NCBI RefSeq assembly: GCF_001895085.1
Contig: NZ_BDFD01000009.1
Location: forward strand, 41,205-105,204
DNA length: 64,000 nt
From: Mariprofundus micogutta
GTDB lineage: Bacteria > Pseudomonadota > Zetaproteobacteria > Mariprofundales > Mariprofundaceae
Reading direction: 5' to 3'
The position numbers and the translations under genes are program-made. Positions 35,073 to 45,000 of the stretch are shown here, in pieces (the first letter of the stretch is position 1; the number at the start of each line of letters is the position of its first letter). Below the pieces are notes generated by a model, which was not told the DNA's origin, ran no database searches, and was given only the letters and a program-made list of their open reading frames with translations.

Positions 35073-36923
35073 TTCCTCGAAGAACCAGCGGACTTCCGAT
35101 AGATCATCTTTGATCGGAGCTGCAGGCAGGTTACGTACAACCTCGCGTCCATATGCCTTGGCATACAGGCGTGAATCGAGCAGTGCCATCACACCGCGAT
35201 CATCTACTGAACGGATCAAACGTCCGGCCCCCTGCCGCAATGTGGCAATAGCCTCAGGCAACTGAATATCTCTGAAACCGTGTCCCCCCTTCTCTTCGCA
35301 GCGTTGAATACGGGCTTTCAGCAATGGGTCATTGGGCGGAGCAAAGGGCATCTTATCGATAATCACCATGCTCAACGCCTCACCCGGCACATCCACACCT
35401 TCCCAGAAACTTCGTGTGCCGCAGAGCACGGAATGCGTGTCCTTGCGAAAGGTTTCAAGAATTGCGTCCCGGCTACCGCTCTCCCCCTGAATCAAAACAT
35501 GCCATGGCAAACGCCTGGCCAACTCCGGCCCGACCTGATTCAGCATCCCCCAAGAGGTAAACAGCACAAATGCGCGCCCCTGTGATGCACGAATCAGTGT
35601 TTCCATCTCATCGGTCAGCGCCTCTACACCCTGCGGAGAACGTGAATCAGGCATATGACGCGGCAGATAAATCATCGACTGCCGCGAATAATCAAAGGGA
35701 GTAGCATGGAAACTATCGTCGGCCACATCCACACCCAGCCGTAAGCGGGCATATTCAAAGCTTCCAGAGACTCTAAGCGTGGCAGAGAGCAGTACGAAAG
35801 CGGCAGGCCTGTCCCATAGATGCTGCTTCAATACTGGACCCGTTTCTACAGGTGCAACGGTATACCTTTTGTTTTCACCCTCGCCATCACTCCAGCCGAC
35901 AAAACCATCTGCCGGCTGCATCACCATTCTGATTTCCACCAGAATCTCGCCAGCCCGATCTGCAATGCGTGCCATATCTTCGCTACGTTCACGGCGTGAT
36001 TCAGCCAGATCAAACATGCCATGCCATGCATCTTTTAACTCATCCAGACCCGGTTTCAGCCAGGCATCCAGCACATCTCTGCCAGCTGCGACCACATCTT
36101 TTTTCAGTGCCGGTTCATCACCCATTTCATCAAGCAGTGCCTGCATATCATTCAGCCACTGAATCAGTTTTAAACGGGTTAACTGTATGCCAAAGTGCTG
36201 GCAGGCCAGCTCCGGCAGAGAATGCGCCTCATCGAGTACATAAGCATCAAACATGGGGAGAATCTCACCATATTCGCCGGACTTAAGCGCTGCATCAGCG
36301 AGCAGCAGGCTATGATTGGTGACCACGATATCTGCCGATTGAGCACGCTGCCTCGCTTTCATCAACGGGCAGACATCATATTCGCCACATTTAACACCGA
36401 GGCACTGATCTGCAGTGGCTGTGACCATCTGCCCTATACCCTTGGCAAACACATCGAAATCAAGGCCGGAGAGATCGCCGTCTGTGGTTGATTCAGACCA
36501 TTTCAGTACTTTAAGCATGTTCTTTTGCGTCCGGCTTTCCAGCTCCGGACTGGTAATTGATCGTTGCAGGCGTTGTGGACAGAGATAGTTACTGCGCCCT
36601 TTTAGCAGCGCAACCTTTCGCCCTATGCCAAGCGCTTTCTGCACAGAAGGAAGGTCGCGATGCACCAGCTGATCCTGTAGTGCTTTGGTATGTGTAGAGA
36701 TCAGGATTTTTTCATAGGAACGCAGAGCAGGAACCAGATAAGCCAGGGTTTTACCTGTCCCTGTTTCCGCTTCTGCCAGTAACACGCTTTTCTGCTCAAA
36801 AGCCGTGCCGATCTCTTCAGCCAGATTAATCTGTTCTTCACGCCGGGCGTATCCGGCCAGTCCTGTTGCCAGTGCTGAATCGGCCGCGAAATCGCGGCGA
36901 ACCTGGCTAGCAATATTTTTCAT
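35061..36923 (-). CDS. DinG/YoaA-type iron-sulfur DNA helicase
   Basis: A 620-residue XPD-like superfamily 2 helicase. Walker A is AEAETGTGKTLAYLVP (about 50-65), the DEAH box is VLDEAHSLPELA (about 230), and the late motif is GTRSFWEGVDVPGEALSMVIIDKMPF with QGAGRLIRS. Four cysteines in YLCPQ, CLGVKCGEYDVCPLMK fit the [4Fe-4S] cluster of DinG/YoaA. Length matches YoaA (about 636) better than DinG (about 716). It unwinds 5'-3' at damaged or R-loop structures. Its ATG overlaps the last base of the upstream ABC gene, an unusual pairing. Confidence 0.9.
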   Translation of the reverse strand: MKNIASQVRRDFAADSALATGLAGYARREEQINLAEEIGTAFEQKSVLLAEAETGTGKTLAYLVPALRSYEKILISTHTKALQDQLVHRDLPSVQKALGIGRKVALLKGRSNYLCPQRLQRSITSPELESRTQKNMLKVLKWSESTTDGDLSGLDFDVFAKGIGQMVTATADQCLGVKCGEYDVCPLMKARQRAQSADIVVTNHSLLLADAALKSGEYGEILPMFDAYVLDEAHSLPELACQHFGIQLTRLKLIQWLNDMQALLDEMGDEPALKKDVVAAGRDVLDAWLKPGLDELKDAWHGMFDLAESRRERSEDMARIADRAGEILVEIRMVMQPADGFVGWSDGEGENKRYTVAPVETGPVLKQHLWDRPAAFVLLSATLRVSGSFEYARLRLGVDVADDSFHATPFDYSRQSMIYLPRHMPDSRSPQGVEALTDEMETLIRASQGRAFVLFTSWGMLNQVGPELARRLPWHVLIQGESGSRDAILETFRKDTHSVLCGTRSFWEGVDVPGEALSMVIIDKMPFAPPNDPLLKARIQRCEEKGGHGFRDIQLPEAIATLRQGAGRLIRSVDDRGVMALLDSRLYAKAYGREVVRNLPAAPIKDDLSEVRWFFEEQDQ

Positions 36924-37897
36924 TAACTATTTAACGGAAACAGGCAGGCACAGCCAGCAGCGTTCAGCTCACCATTGAAATCAGCACAGGCTTGCTGCTT
37001 AAATGCACAACGCGGTTGATAGGCACAACCGGAATCTGACATGCCTTCACCCACGATCAGCACTTCATTGTCCCGGTTCCGCTCATCAGGATGCGTGATC
37101 GGCCGTGCATCAAGCAATGCTCTGGTGTAAGGATGAGCACAAGACTCAAAAATATCTGCAGCACTGCCCTGCTCAACCACCTGACCGGCAAACATCACCG
37201 ACACACGATCAGCGATATGACGCACCACAGAGAGATCATGTGATATAAACAGATATGCGAGGTTTTTTGCCTGCTGGATATCTTTCAGAAGATTCAATAT
37301 CTGTGCCTGTACCGACACATCCAGTGCAGATACAGGTTCATCGAGCACCAGCACTTTTGGCTCGACAATCAAAGCCCGGGCAATGCCGATACGTTGTCTC
37401 TGGCCACCGGAGAACTGATGCGGATAGCGATCCATACCCGAAGCATCAAGTCCGCACAGCGCCAGTGTTTCAGCGACTTTCTCTCGCCGCTGCTGTTTTG
37501 TCATATCTGGCCTGTGTACCCGCAAACCTTCTGCCACACTTTCCCAGATTTTCATGCGCGGATTGAGGCTTGCAAACGGGTCCTGAAATACCATCTGGAT
37601 ATGACTGCGACGCTGCCTGAGCGCTTTGCCGGACATCTGCGTCACATCTTCACCTGCCCAGAATACATGACCTGAATCGGGAGCCAGAAGATGCATCGCC
37701 AGTCGTGCAGTGGTGGACTTTCCGCTACCGGATTCACCCACGATAGCCAGAGTCTCCCCGGCTGCCAGATCAAATGAAGTGTCTATCACCGCCCGCTTGG
37801 CTTTGCCAATCGCCTTGAACATGCCGCCTGCAGCAAATGTTTTATTCAGTCCTGAAACCTTTAACTCGCTCAAGATGGATCTCCCACATGCAGGCAA
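36923..37897 (-). CDS. Oligopeptide/dipeptide-type ABC transporter ATPase (OppF/DppF-like)
   Basis: A 324-residue ATPase. Walker A is GESGSGKSTTARLAM, the signature is FSGGQRQRIGIARAL, Walker B is VLVLDEPVSALDVSVQ, and the C-terminal Opp_C domain has HPYTRALLDARP and the GCAYQPRCAFKQQAC Cys motif. It overlaps the partner ATPase gene by 28 bp if the first ATG is used; a later start near LSELKVSGLN would reduce this. Neither the permeases nor the binding protein of a peptide transporter is encoded nearby. Confidence 0.9.
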   Translation of the reverse strand: MPACGRSILSELKVSGLNKTFAAGGMFKAIGKAKRAVIDTSFDLAAGETLAIVGESGSGKSTTARLAMHLLAPDSGHVFWAGEDVTQMSGKALRQRRSHIQMVFQDPFASLNPRMKIWESVAEGLRVHRPDMTKQQRREKVAETLALCGLDASGMDRYPHQFSGGQRQRIGIARALIVEPKVLVLDEPVSALDVSVQAQILNLLKDIQQAKNLAYLFISHDLSVVRHIADRVSVMFAGQVVEQGSAADIFESCAHPYTRALLDARPITHPDERNRDNEVLIVGEGMSDSGCAYQPRCAFKQQACADFNGELNAAGCACLFPLNS

Positions 37898-38835
37898 CGC
37901 ACAATATGTTCACCTTTGACCCAGACATCTGCTGCAACAGCCTGACTGCAATCATCTTCTGACAACGGGCAGCGTTTTGCAAAATGGCAACCTGCAGGCC
38001 AGCGACCGGGTGGAGGCACCTGCCCTGCGATTACCGGCAAGGCTTCACCCGGAGTGGACACTTCAGGGCGACAGCCCATCAGTGCACGCGTATATGGATG
38101 AGCAGGATGATCGAAAATTTCAGCTACCGTTCCGGACTCAACAATCTCACCGGCATACATCACAGCCACATCATCACACATTTCAGCGACCAGACCGAAA
38201 TCATGGGTGACAAGTAACAGGCCCAGGTTACGTTTTTTCTGCAAATCCAAAAGCAGCGCCACAATGCGCTTCTGCACCGACACATCGAGTGCGGTCGTTG
38301 GTTCATCTGCAATGATATAATCGGGGTCAGCAGCCATAGCCATGGCAATCAGTACACGTTGCCGCATACCGCCGGAGAGTGAATCGGGATACTGTTTGAG
38401 AATCTGTTCTGCGTCCTGCATACCGACATCCAGCAGCAGATCAATCGCCCGCTGGTTGGCCTGCTGTGCACTCATGTCCAGATGCAGGCGGATCACTTCG
38501 GTAATCTGACTACCGATGGTAAATACAGGATTCAATGCCGTCATCGGCTCCTGAAATATCATGGCAATATGACCGCCGCGCACGCGTCTCAATTGCTCAT
38601 CAGACATATCAAACAGGCTATTGCCATCGAGGCTGATATCACCTGATGACTTCTCTACCCCCTGATGCTCACCAAGCCTGAGTATGGCTTGAGCCGTGAG
38701 CGATTTACCACAACCGGATTCGCCGACAAGCCCCAGCACGCGGCCCGGTTCAAGACGTAAAGAAACCGCGGAAACAGCATCTACACGTTCCCCCTGAATG
38801 GAAACAGACAGCGACAGATCAGAGATTTCAAGCAT
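37870..38835 (-). CDS. Oligopeptide/dipeptide-type ABC transporter ATPase (OppD/DppD-like)
   Basis: I start at MLEISDLSLSV (38835): the 41-residue in-frame extension to 38958 is encoded by a hairpin-rich repeat and has no homology to ATPases. The resulting 321-residue protein has Walker A GESGCGKSLTAQAIL, the Q-loop IFQEPMTALNPVF, signature LSGGMRQRVLIAMAM, Walker B YIIADEPTTALDVSVQ, and the C-terminal HPYTRALMGCRPE with GCHFAKRCPLSEDDC. It pairs with the downstream OppF-like ATPase; the membrane parts must be elsewhere. Confidence 0.9.
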   Translation of the reverse strand: MLEISDLSLSVSIQGERVDAVSAVSLRLEPGRVLGLVGESGCGKSLTAQAILRLGEHQGVEKSSGDISLDGNSLFDMSDEQLRRVRGGHIAMIFQEPMTALNPVFTIGSQITEVIRLHLDMSAQQANQRAIDLLLDVGMQDAEQILKQYPDSLSGGMRQRVLIAMAMAADPDYIIADEPTTALDVSVQKRIVALLLDLQKKRNLGLLLVTHDFGLVAEMCDDVAVMYAGEIVESGTVAEIFDHPAHPYTRALMGCRPEVSTPGEALPVIAGQVPPPGRWPAGCHFAKRCPLSEDDCSQAVAADVWVKGEHIVRCLHVGDPS

Positions 38836-38903
38836 AGCGGCATTGTGACGCAACTGCAGACTGCTTTCCACAAAGGAATCGCTGATTAATTCAGCAGATT
38901 CCA

Positions 38904-38990
38904 TACAGCCCACGGATGGGCTGTCACAATCCGGCAGGAAAGCCGGATTGGACGGCAAAGCCGCCGACAGGTGAACGGCAGGAGCCGTGA
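38904..38990. repeat. Array of four short hairpins
   Basis: Consecutive inverted repeats are ACAGCCCA/TGGGCTGT (38905-38924), AATCCGGC/GCCGGATT (38928-38949), CGGC/GCCG around AAA (38953-38963) and ACGGC/GCCGT around AGGA (38975-38988). It lies between the giant kinase and the OppD-like gene, both on the minus strand. The text GGAGCCGTGA recurs in the hairpin element at 48617-48744, suggesting a shared repeat family. Confidence 0.75.
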
Positions 38991-39018
38991 ATCAAATTGG
39001 CAACAAACAAATGAATAA

Positions 39019-42000
39019 TCAGTCCCGCTTGCCGTTTTTCCTGCGCCCGCCTTCAACCTGTTCGAGAATCAACTGCATCAGTTGCGGAATCAGTACAGGT
39101 TTCTGCAACGATGCGGAGTTATTAATACTCGCAGCCGCCTCAAGCTGGGTCTGTTCACCGTATCCGGTCTGGAAAATGATAGGTATGTTGGCATCGATTT
39201 CCCTGATTTCACCTGCAGCGACCACGCCACCTTTGACCGGCATCACCACATCCATCAAAATCAGATCGATTTCATCCCGACGCTCGACAAACATTTCAAT
39301 CGCCTGTTCTCCATCGCAAGCCTGCAAAATTCTGAAGGCATTGTGCCTGAGCACATCCGCCAACACCTGACGCAAGTTCTCTTCATCATCCACAATCAGG
39401 ATACAGATACCGCTGCCATCCACTTCAGACTCATCATCCTCATCGATCTGCACTGGAGCGGCCTTATACAAGGGCAGGTAAATCGAGATACAGGTACCTT
39501 CGCCGGGTGCAGATTGCACATCGATAATGCCGCGATGATTTTGCACCGCCCCATACACCATAGCCAGGCCAAGGCCTGTGCCTTCACCAACCGCTTTGGT
39601 GGTAAAAAACGGCTCAAACACCCGTTGCAAATGTTTGGCTTGAATACCTTCTCCATTGTCCGTACATGTCAGGCAACACCATCCATTTTCGCTGCTCAAT
39701 TCAGAGTGTTCAGCTATAATTGCACTTCCAGACGGCACCTTGTAAAGATCCATGCTGATTTCGGGCTGCTCTGCATGGCGAACCGCATGGCGCGCATTGG
39801 CGACCAGATTGAGCAATACCTGTTGCAGCTGTGTTGCATCACCCTTCACCCACAGCTCATTTTCAGCAGCATAATCAAGCCGGAATTTGATATTTTCCGG
39901 AATCCCTGCCTGAGCCATTTTAAATGATTCTTTGGCAAAAACCTTCAGATCCATGCCCTGCATATCTGTTCTGTCTTTACGGGCAAAGGTAAGCATCTGT
40001 TGAATGAGTTGAGCACCATGCTGAACGGCAGACTCCATGCCCCGGATGCGGGAGACCGTTTTTTCATTATCTTTATGCTGATTACGCATCAGATAGAGGT
40101 TGCCAACGATACTGGCCAGTAAATTATTGAAATCGTGTGCCACACCACCCACCATGGTCGCTACTGCTTCCATCTTCTGTGACTGCATCATTTTCTTCTG
40201 CATGGCTTCAGCTTCAGTAAGATCTTCATGAACAGCCACGAAATGGCTAATTTGACCGTGCGTATTGACTATCGGAGCTACAGACAGATGAACGGGAAAA
40301 ATCGTACCATCTTTTTTTCGGTCCAATATTCGCCCTGACCAGGCTTGTCCTGATTTAATCGTTTGCCAGAACTGCTCATAAAAACCTTTTTTCTGCTGTT
40401 TACTATTAAGCATGGCAGGCGTGTTACCAATCGCATCTTCAAACGTAAAGCCGGTATTCCGGGTAAAGCCCGGATTCACATATTCAATCACGCCTTCTGC
40501 GTCGGTAATGATAATGCTCTCATTCACCGAACCGACAGCGCTTTCCAGCAGGCGCATTTGAGCTTCGCTGTTTATTTTTTCTGTGATATCACGCGCCATA
40601 CCCGCGGTGCCGACCACCTTACCTTCAGCATCAAACACCGGTGATTTGAACGTTTCAAACCAGCGCTTGTCACCTTCCACCTCTACCTGTTCTTCTACCT
40701 GTTTAGCTTTGCCGCTATCCATCACATCCTGATCATCAAGCCGATAGGCAATCGCCAGCTCCTCCGGCCATAAATCCAGATCAGTTTTATCAGCAAGCGA
40801 TGCTGCATCGGCTGCCCCACACGCTTTAACAAACAAATCATTTACAGCAAGGAAACGGCCCTCTTCATCTTTGAGCCAGGCCAGGAAAGGTAAGTTATTC
40901 AGAATCGCACGCATGGCAGCGCGTTCTGATTCTATCTGTTTCTGGGCTGTCTTACGTTCAGTGATGTCACGAACAACCGAAACCACTGCAGGCTTGCCTG
41001 CCCATTCAATCGGTACACTGGCAATCTCCATCGGAAATGGTTCGGACCTGGCTCGACTGACGCCCATCATTTCAATTCGCCCGGTAGGTTCATTTCTTCG
41101 AATGGAACGCCTGACAACCCGGGATGCAAAACTGCGCTGCTCCGGCAGGAAGGCCAGCATGGCATTCTCTCCAATTGTTTCTTCCAATGAGTCGTAGCCA
41201 AACAGCGTTTGAGCATTTTTATTACTGAATACTACTTTTTCATTCTGCTGCACGACGATGGCATCAAATTCCGCATCCAGAATCAGCTTCATGCGAACTG
41301 CTTCCTGTTTAATCTCTGTTTGCTGTCTGGCATTGATCAGGGCTGCCCCTACTATACCTGCGAGCGACTGCAACATTTCCAGATCCTGCTCGTCGAAATC
41401 GGCACCGTCGTTGCGATCGTGCATCTCGAAACAGCCGAGCAGTTCTCCCTGTGCATTCAGAATCGGCACATCGATCAGTTTCATGAAACCGAGGCTCTGC
41501 TGAATCTCGGGAATCACATGCGCATTATTCGGCGCATCTGCGGAAATATACGGAGCCCTCGTCTCCAGCACATGGCCCGGCACGCCGTAGCCACCCGGAA
41601 AATCGAGTTCGATCTCCATGCGCTTACCCTGCTTCAGATATTCACGGAAGCAGATCTTTTCATCGCGGTAGAATCCGACAGCTCCCGACTCGCAATCCAC
41701 CAGCCGACATGCCAGCTCTACGAGCCTGCGACCGATCTCGACCACTTCCAGTTGCTCATTGATCTCGGAGCCTGCTTCGGCCAGTACGGCCAGCTGGCGC
41801 TCGCGCCGGGCCAGCAGCGCCTCTTTCTGTTTTCGCGACCGGATATCGCGGATAATAGCGCGGGAAGCAACCACGTTGCCATCGTTATCGAACTGTGGCG
41901 TCGCAGTCACCTCGACATGAATACAGGTGCCATCTTTAGCATGCATAGCCGATTCATAGATCGGTATTGGTTTGCCTTGCATCAACTCGGCGAATTTCGG

Positions 42001-45000
42001 CATGGTGATGTCGTGATATTCCGGACAGACCAGCGCTTTCAAGGGCTTGCCAATCATCTCCTCACGCGTATATCCGAGCGTTTCCAACTCGGCCCGGTTC
42101 ACATCGATGACACATCCGTCCCGTCCGACAATATGCATCATATCGCGCGACTCTTCGAACAGGCTGCGGAATTTCAGCTCGCTCGCCGTCAGCATTTCAG
42201 CAGCCATCTTTCTGTCACTGATGTCACGCACGAATGCCGAAACCAGTGGCTTCTGCCCCTCCTGCTGCATCACAAAGATCGATACATCCAGATCAATCAC
42301 ATGGCCGTCTTTATGACGATGCTGCGATTCAAAACGGGCAGAGCCATCCTGCATCATCCGTCCGATCTTCTCGCCCACCTGTTCAGGCGTCAGCCACGCC
42401 TCCATCTGTACGATATTCATGCCAAGCAGTTCATCGCGACTGTAACCCACCATGTCGCAATAGGCCGGATTCACATCAACCAGTTGCCCCTGAACATCAG
42501 CCAGAATAAAGCCATCCATCGAGGTTTGAAGAATCAGCTCGTTGCGCCTCGCCTCATTGCGGTAGGCCTGCTCCGCCTTCCGGGTATCGGTGATGTTGCG
42601 CCCGACGCCGAGCATGCCGATCACCTCACCCGCCTCATCACGAATAGCGATTTTGATGGTCTGCAACAGTTCCTCATGACCATCCGACCCGAACACAACG
42701 GTCTCTTCGTTGATGCGTGGTTTATCAGCCTCCATCGCCAACCGGTCGTTTTCCCGGAACGCTTCCGCCTGTTGTTTGCTGACCAGATCGAAATCGGTGT
42801 GACCGATAATCTCATCCTGCGATTTGCCGAACACCTGCTCGACCATGTCGTTGCAGAAAACGTAACGGCCTTCCATGTCTTTCATAAAGATCGATTCGGG
42901 AACGGCAGCAAGTACGTTCTCAAGCCTTTGTCGGCTCTCTTTGGTTTCACTCTCGGCCTGTTTTCGCTCGGTGATATCCTGAAATACACCGAGCATACGC
43001 AGCGGCTGACCATCGGTATCGAACTCGACCTCGCCCTGCGCATGACAGACCATCTCTTTGCCATCCACGGTTTGCAGGCGGCAATCAAGGCTGTAAGGCT
43101 GATTCTCGTTCAGTGCCGTTTCCACTGCGGAAGCGAGCATATCCCGGTCATCGGGATGCACATGTTTCAAAAACAGCTCGTAGCTAGGCTCAACCTGTCC
43201 GGGTTCGTAGCCGTGGATTCGATAAGTCTCATCCGACCAGATCAGATCACCCGTGACTGGGTTCCAATCCCATGTACCGGTGTGCGAAATGACCTGCGAA
43301 GCAACAAGGCGGCTTTCACTATCATGTAAGACTTTCTCTGCCTGTTTACGACCCGTGATGTCGCGCATGATTGCCCGGGCCCCTGACACATTGCCCTCTG
43401 CATCAAACTGAGGCACGGCTGAAATCTCCAGCCAGACAGGCTCACCCTCTTTGGTCAGAAAAACAGTTTCATAATTGCTGAACGGCTCACCATGCAGGAC
43501 AGTTCCAACCGCATGGATACAGCTATCACGATAATCAGGCGCAACAAAATCCAGTACGGATTTCCCGAGCATTTCACCCTGACTGTAACCCAGACAATCC
43601 AGTTCGGCCCTGTTCACATCAACGATTACACCTTCTGCATCGGTGATATGAATCAAATCCTCCGCATCGTCAAACAGGCTACGGTATTTCGCTTCACTCT
43701 CCGCAACTGCCAGATCTGCCCGCTTGCGCTCGGTGATATTGCGGAACACGCCCTGAATAACAATTCGGCCACCCACATCGACAATATTGGAACTGATATC
43801 GACCGGTACATCGGTGCCGTCGGCCCGGCGAACCAGCAGATCGGGAATGAATGCCCGGTCATCATGGATATGATCAGCAAAGATTTGTCTGTAACGTTCC
43901 GCCTCTTCCGGCGGATGCAATTCGGCCTGATGCATGCCGATAATTTTCTCGCGCGGCAAGCCGAGCATTTCCTCAGCTTGCTCGTTGGCATCAATCAGAA
44001 TGCCGGTTTCTATTTCTGCTACGAAAATAGCGTCATTGGATGATTCAATCATACGGCGATATTTTTCTTCGCTTTTGCTTACTTCCTCTTCTGCCTGCCT
44101 ACGTTCAGAAATATCCAGCCATGAACCCACCATCTCCACAGGCTTGCCATCAGCATCTTTGCTCACGCGCGCGTGATCGAGAACCCAGATGTAGTCGTTG
44201 GTTTTCGTCTTCACCCGATAAGTCAAATTCTGTTCGCCAGAAATAATGATGCTGTGCAAACATTTCTGCACTGAGGCCTGATCATCTGGATGTACATATT
44301 CTTCCCACCAATCCGGGCGCAAAAAGTCTGAAGGTTCATAACCCAGCATGCTTCTGATTTGAGAACTGAAATAGGTAGGTTTGAATTCACTCCGTGCTTG
44401 AGTGTTATCCCAAACACAGCGATATAACACGCCAGGAGAGGCAGCAACAATTCGTTCTAATTCTGACTTTTCTTCCAGAAGCTTGTTATTTTCTTCGAGC
44501 TTTTGTTCAGACTTAGTATATAAATCTTTAAAATGCCGGATACTGACCCCTTCAAGGCCTCGAACGACATCAAACTGAGTCACGATGCCAACTGGTTGGT
44601 CAGAGCTATCCACGATTACGAGGCGTCTGGTACCCAATTCCCGCATGGTTGTCGAAGCAAGAATTAAAGGATCTTCCGGTTTCAGGGTCAGCAATGGAGA
44701 TGTCATCACCTCTGCAATATTAAGCTGTTTGGCATGCTGTTTGGCTGCAAGCAGTCTGGCCGCATCTCTTTCAGTAAATATTCCGACAGCTTTCTCTTTT
44801 TCGGTCACAACCACGCAGCTGATATGAATAGCATCCATTTTTTCAAGTGCAGCTTGTACTGACTGATCAACAGATACACATACAATCGGGGCTCTCATAA
44901 CGTCACGAACCTGTTTGGCATGAAGAAAATCATCAAATTCAGTTGCTTTGAGAATATCTGACAGGGTAACAAGCCCATCTAACTCTTCATCCTGATTCAC

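Noticed and set aside
34952..35164. Frame encoding a repeated ATGVAL..ALV peptide
   Set aside because: It overlaps the helicase C-terminus in another frame; the peptide repeat is explained by the 45-bp DNA tandem repeat, which is a multiple of three.
38836..38958. Extended N-terminus of the OppD-like ATPase
   Set aside because: The 41 extra codons are read from a hairpin array, lack similarity to ATPases and have no ribosome site.
41209..43329. A 706-codon open frame on the plus strand
   Set aside because: It lies wholly antisense to the PAS/GAF part of the giant kinase, whose domain motifs are unmistakable. The antisense frame has no recognisable domain and stays open because of the GC-rich codon pattern.
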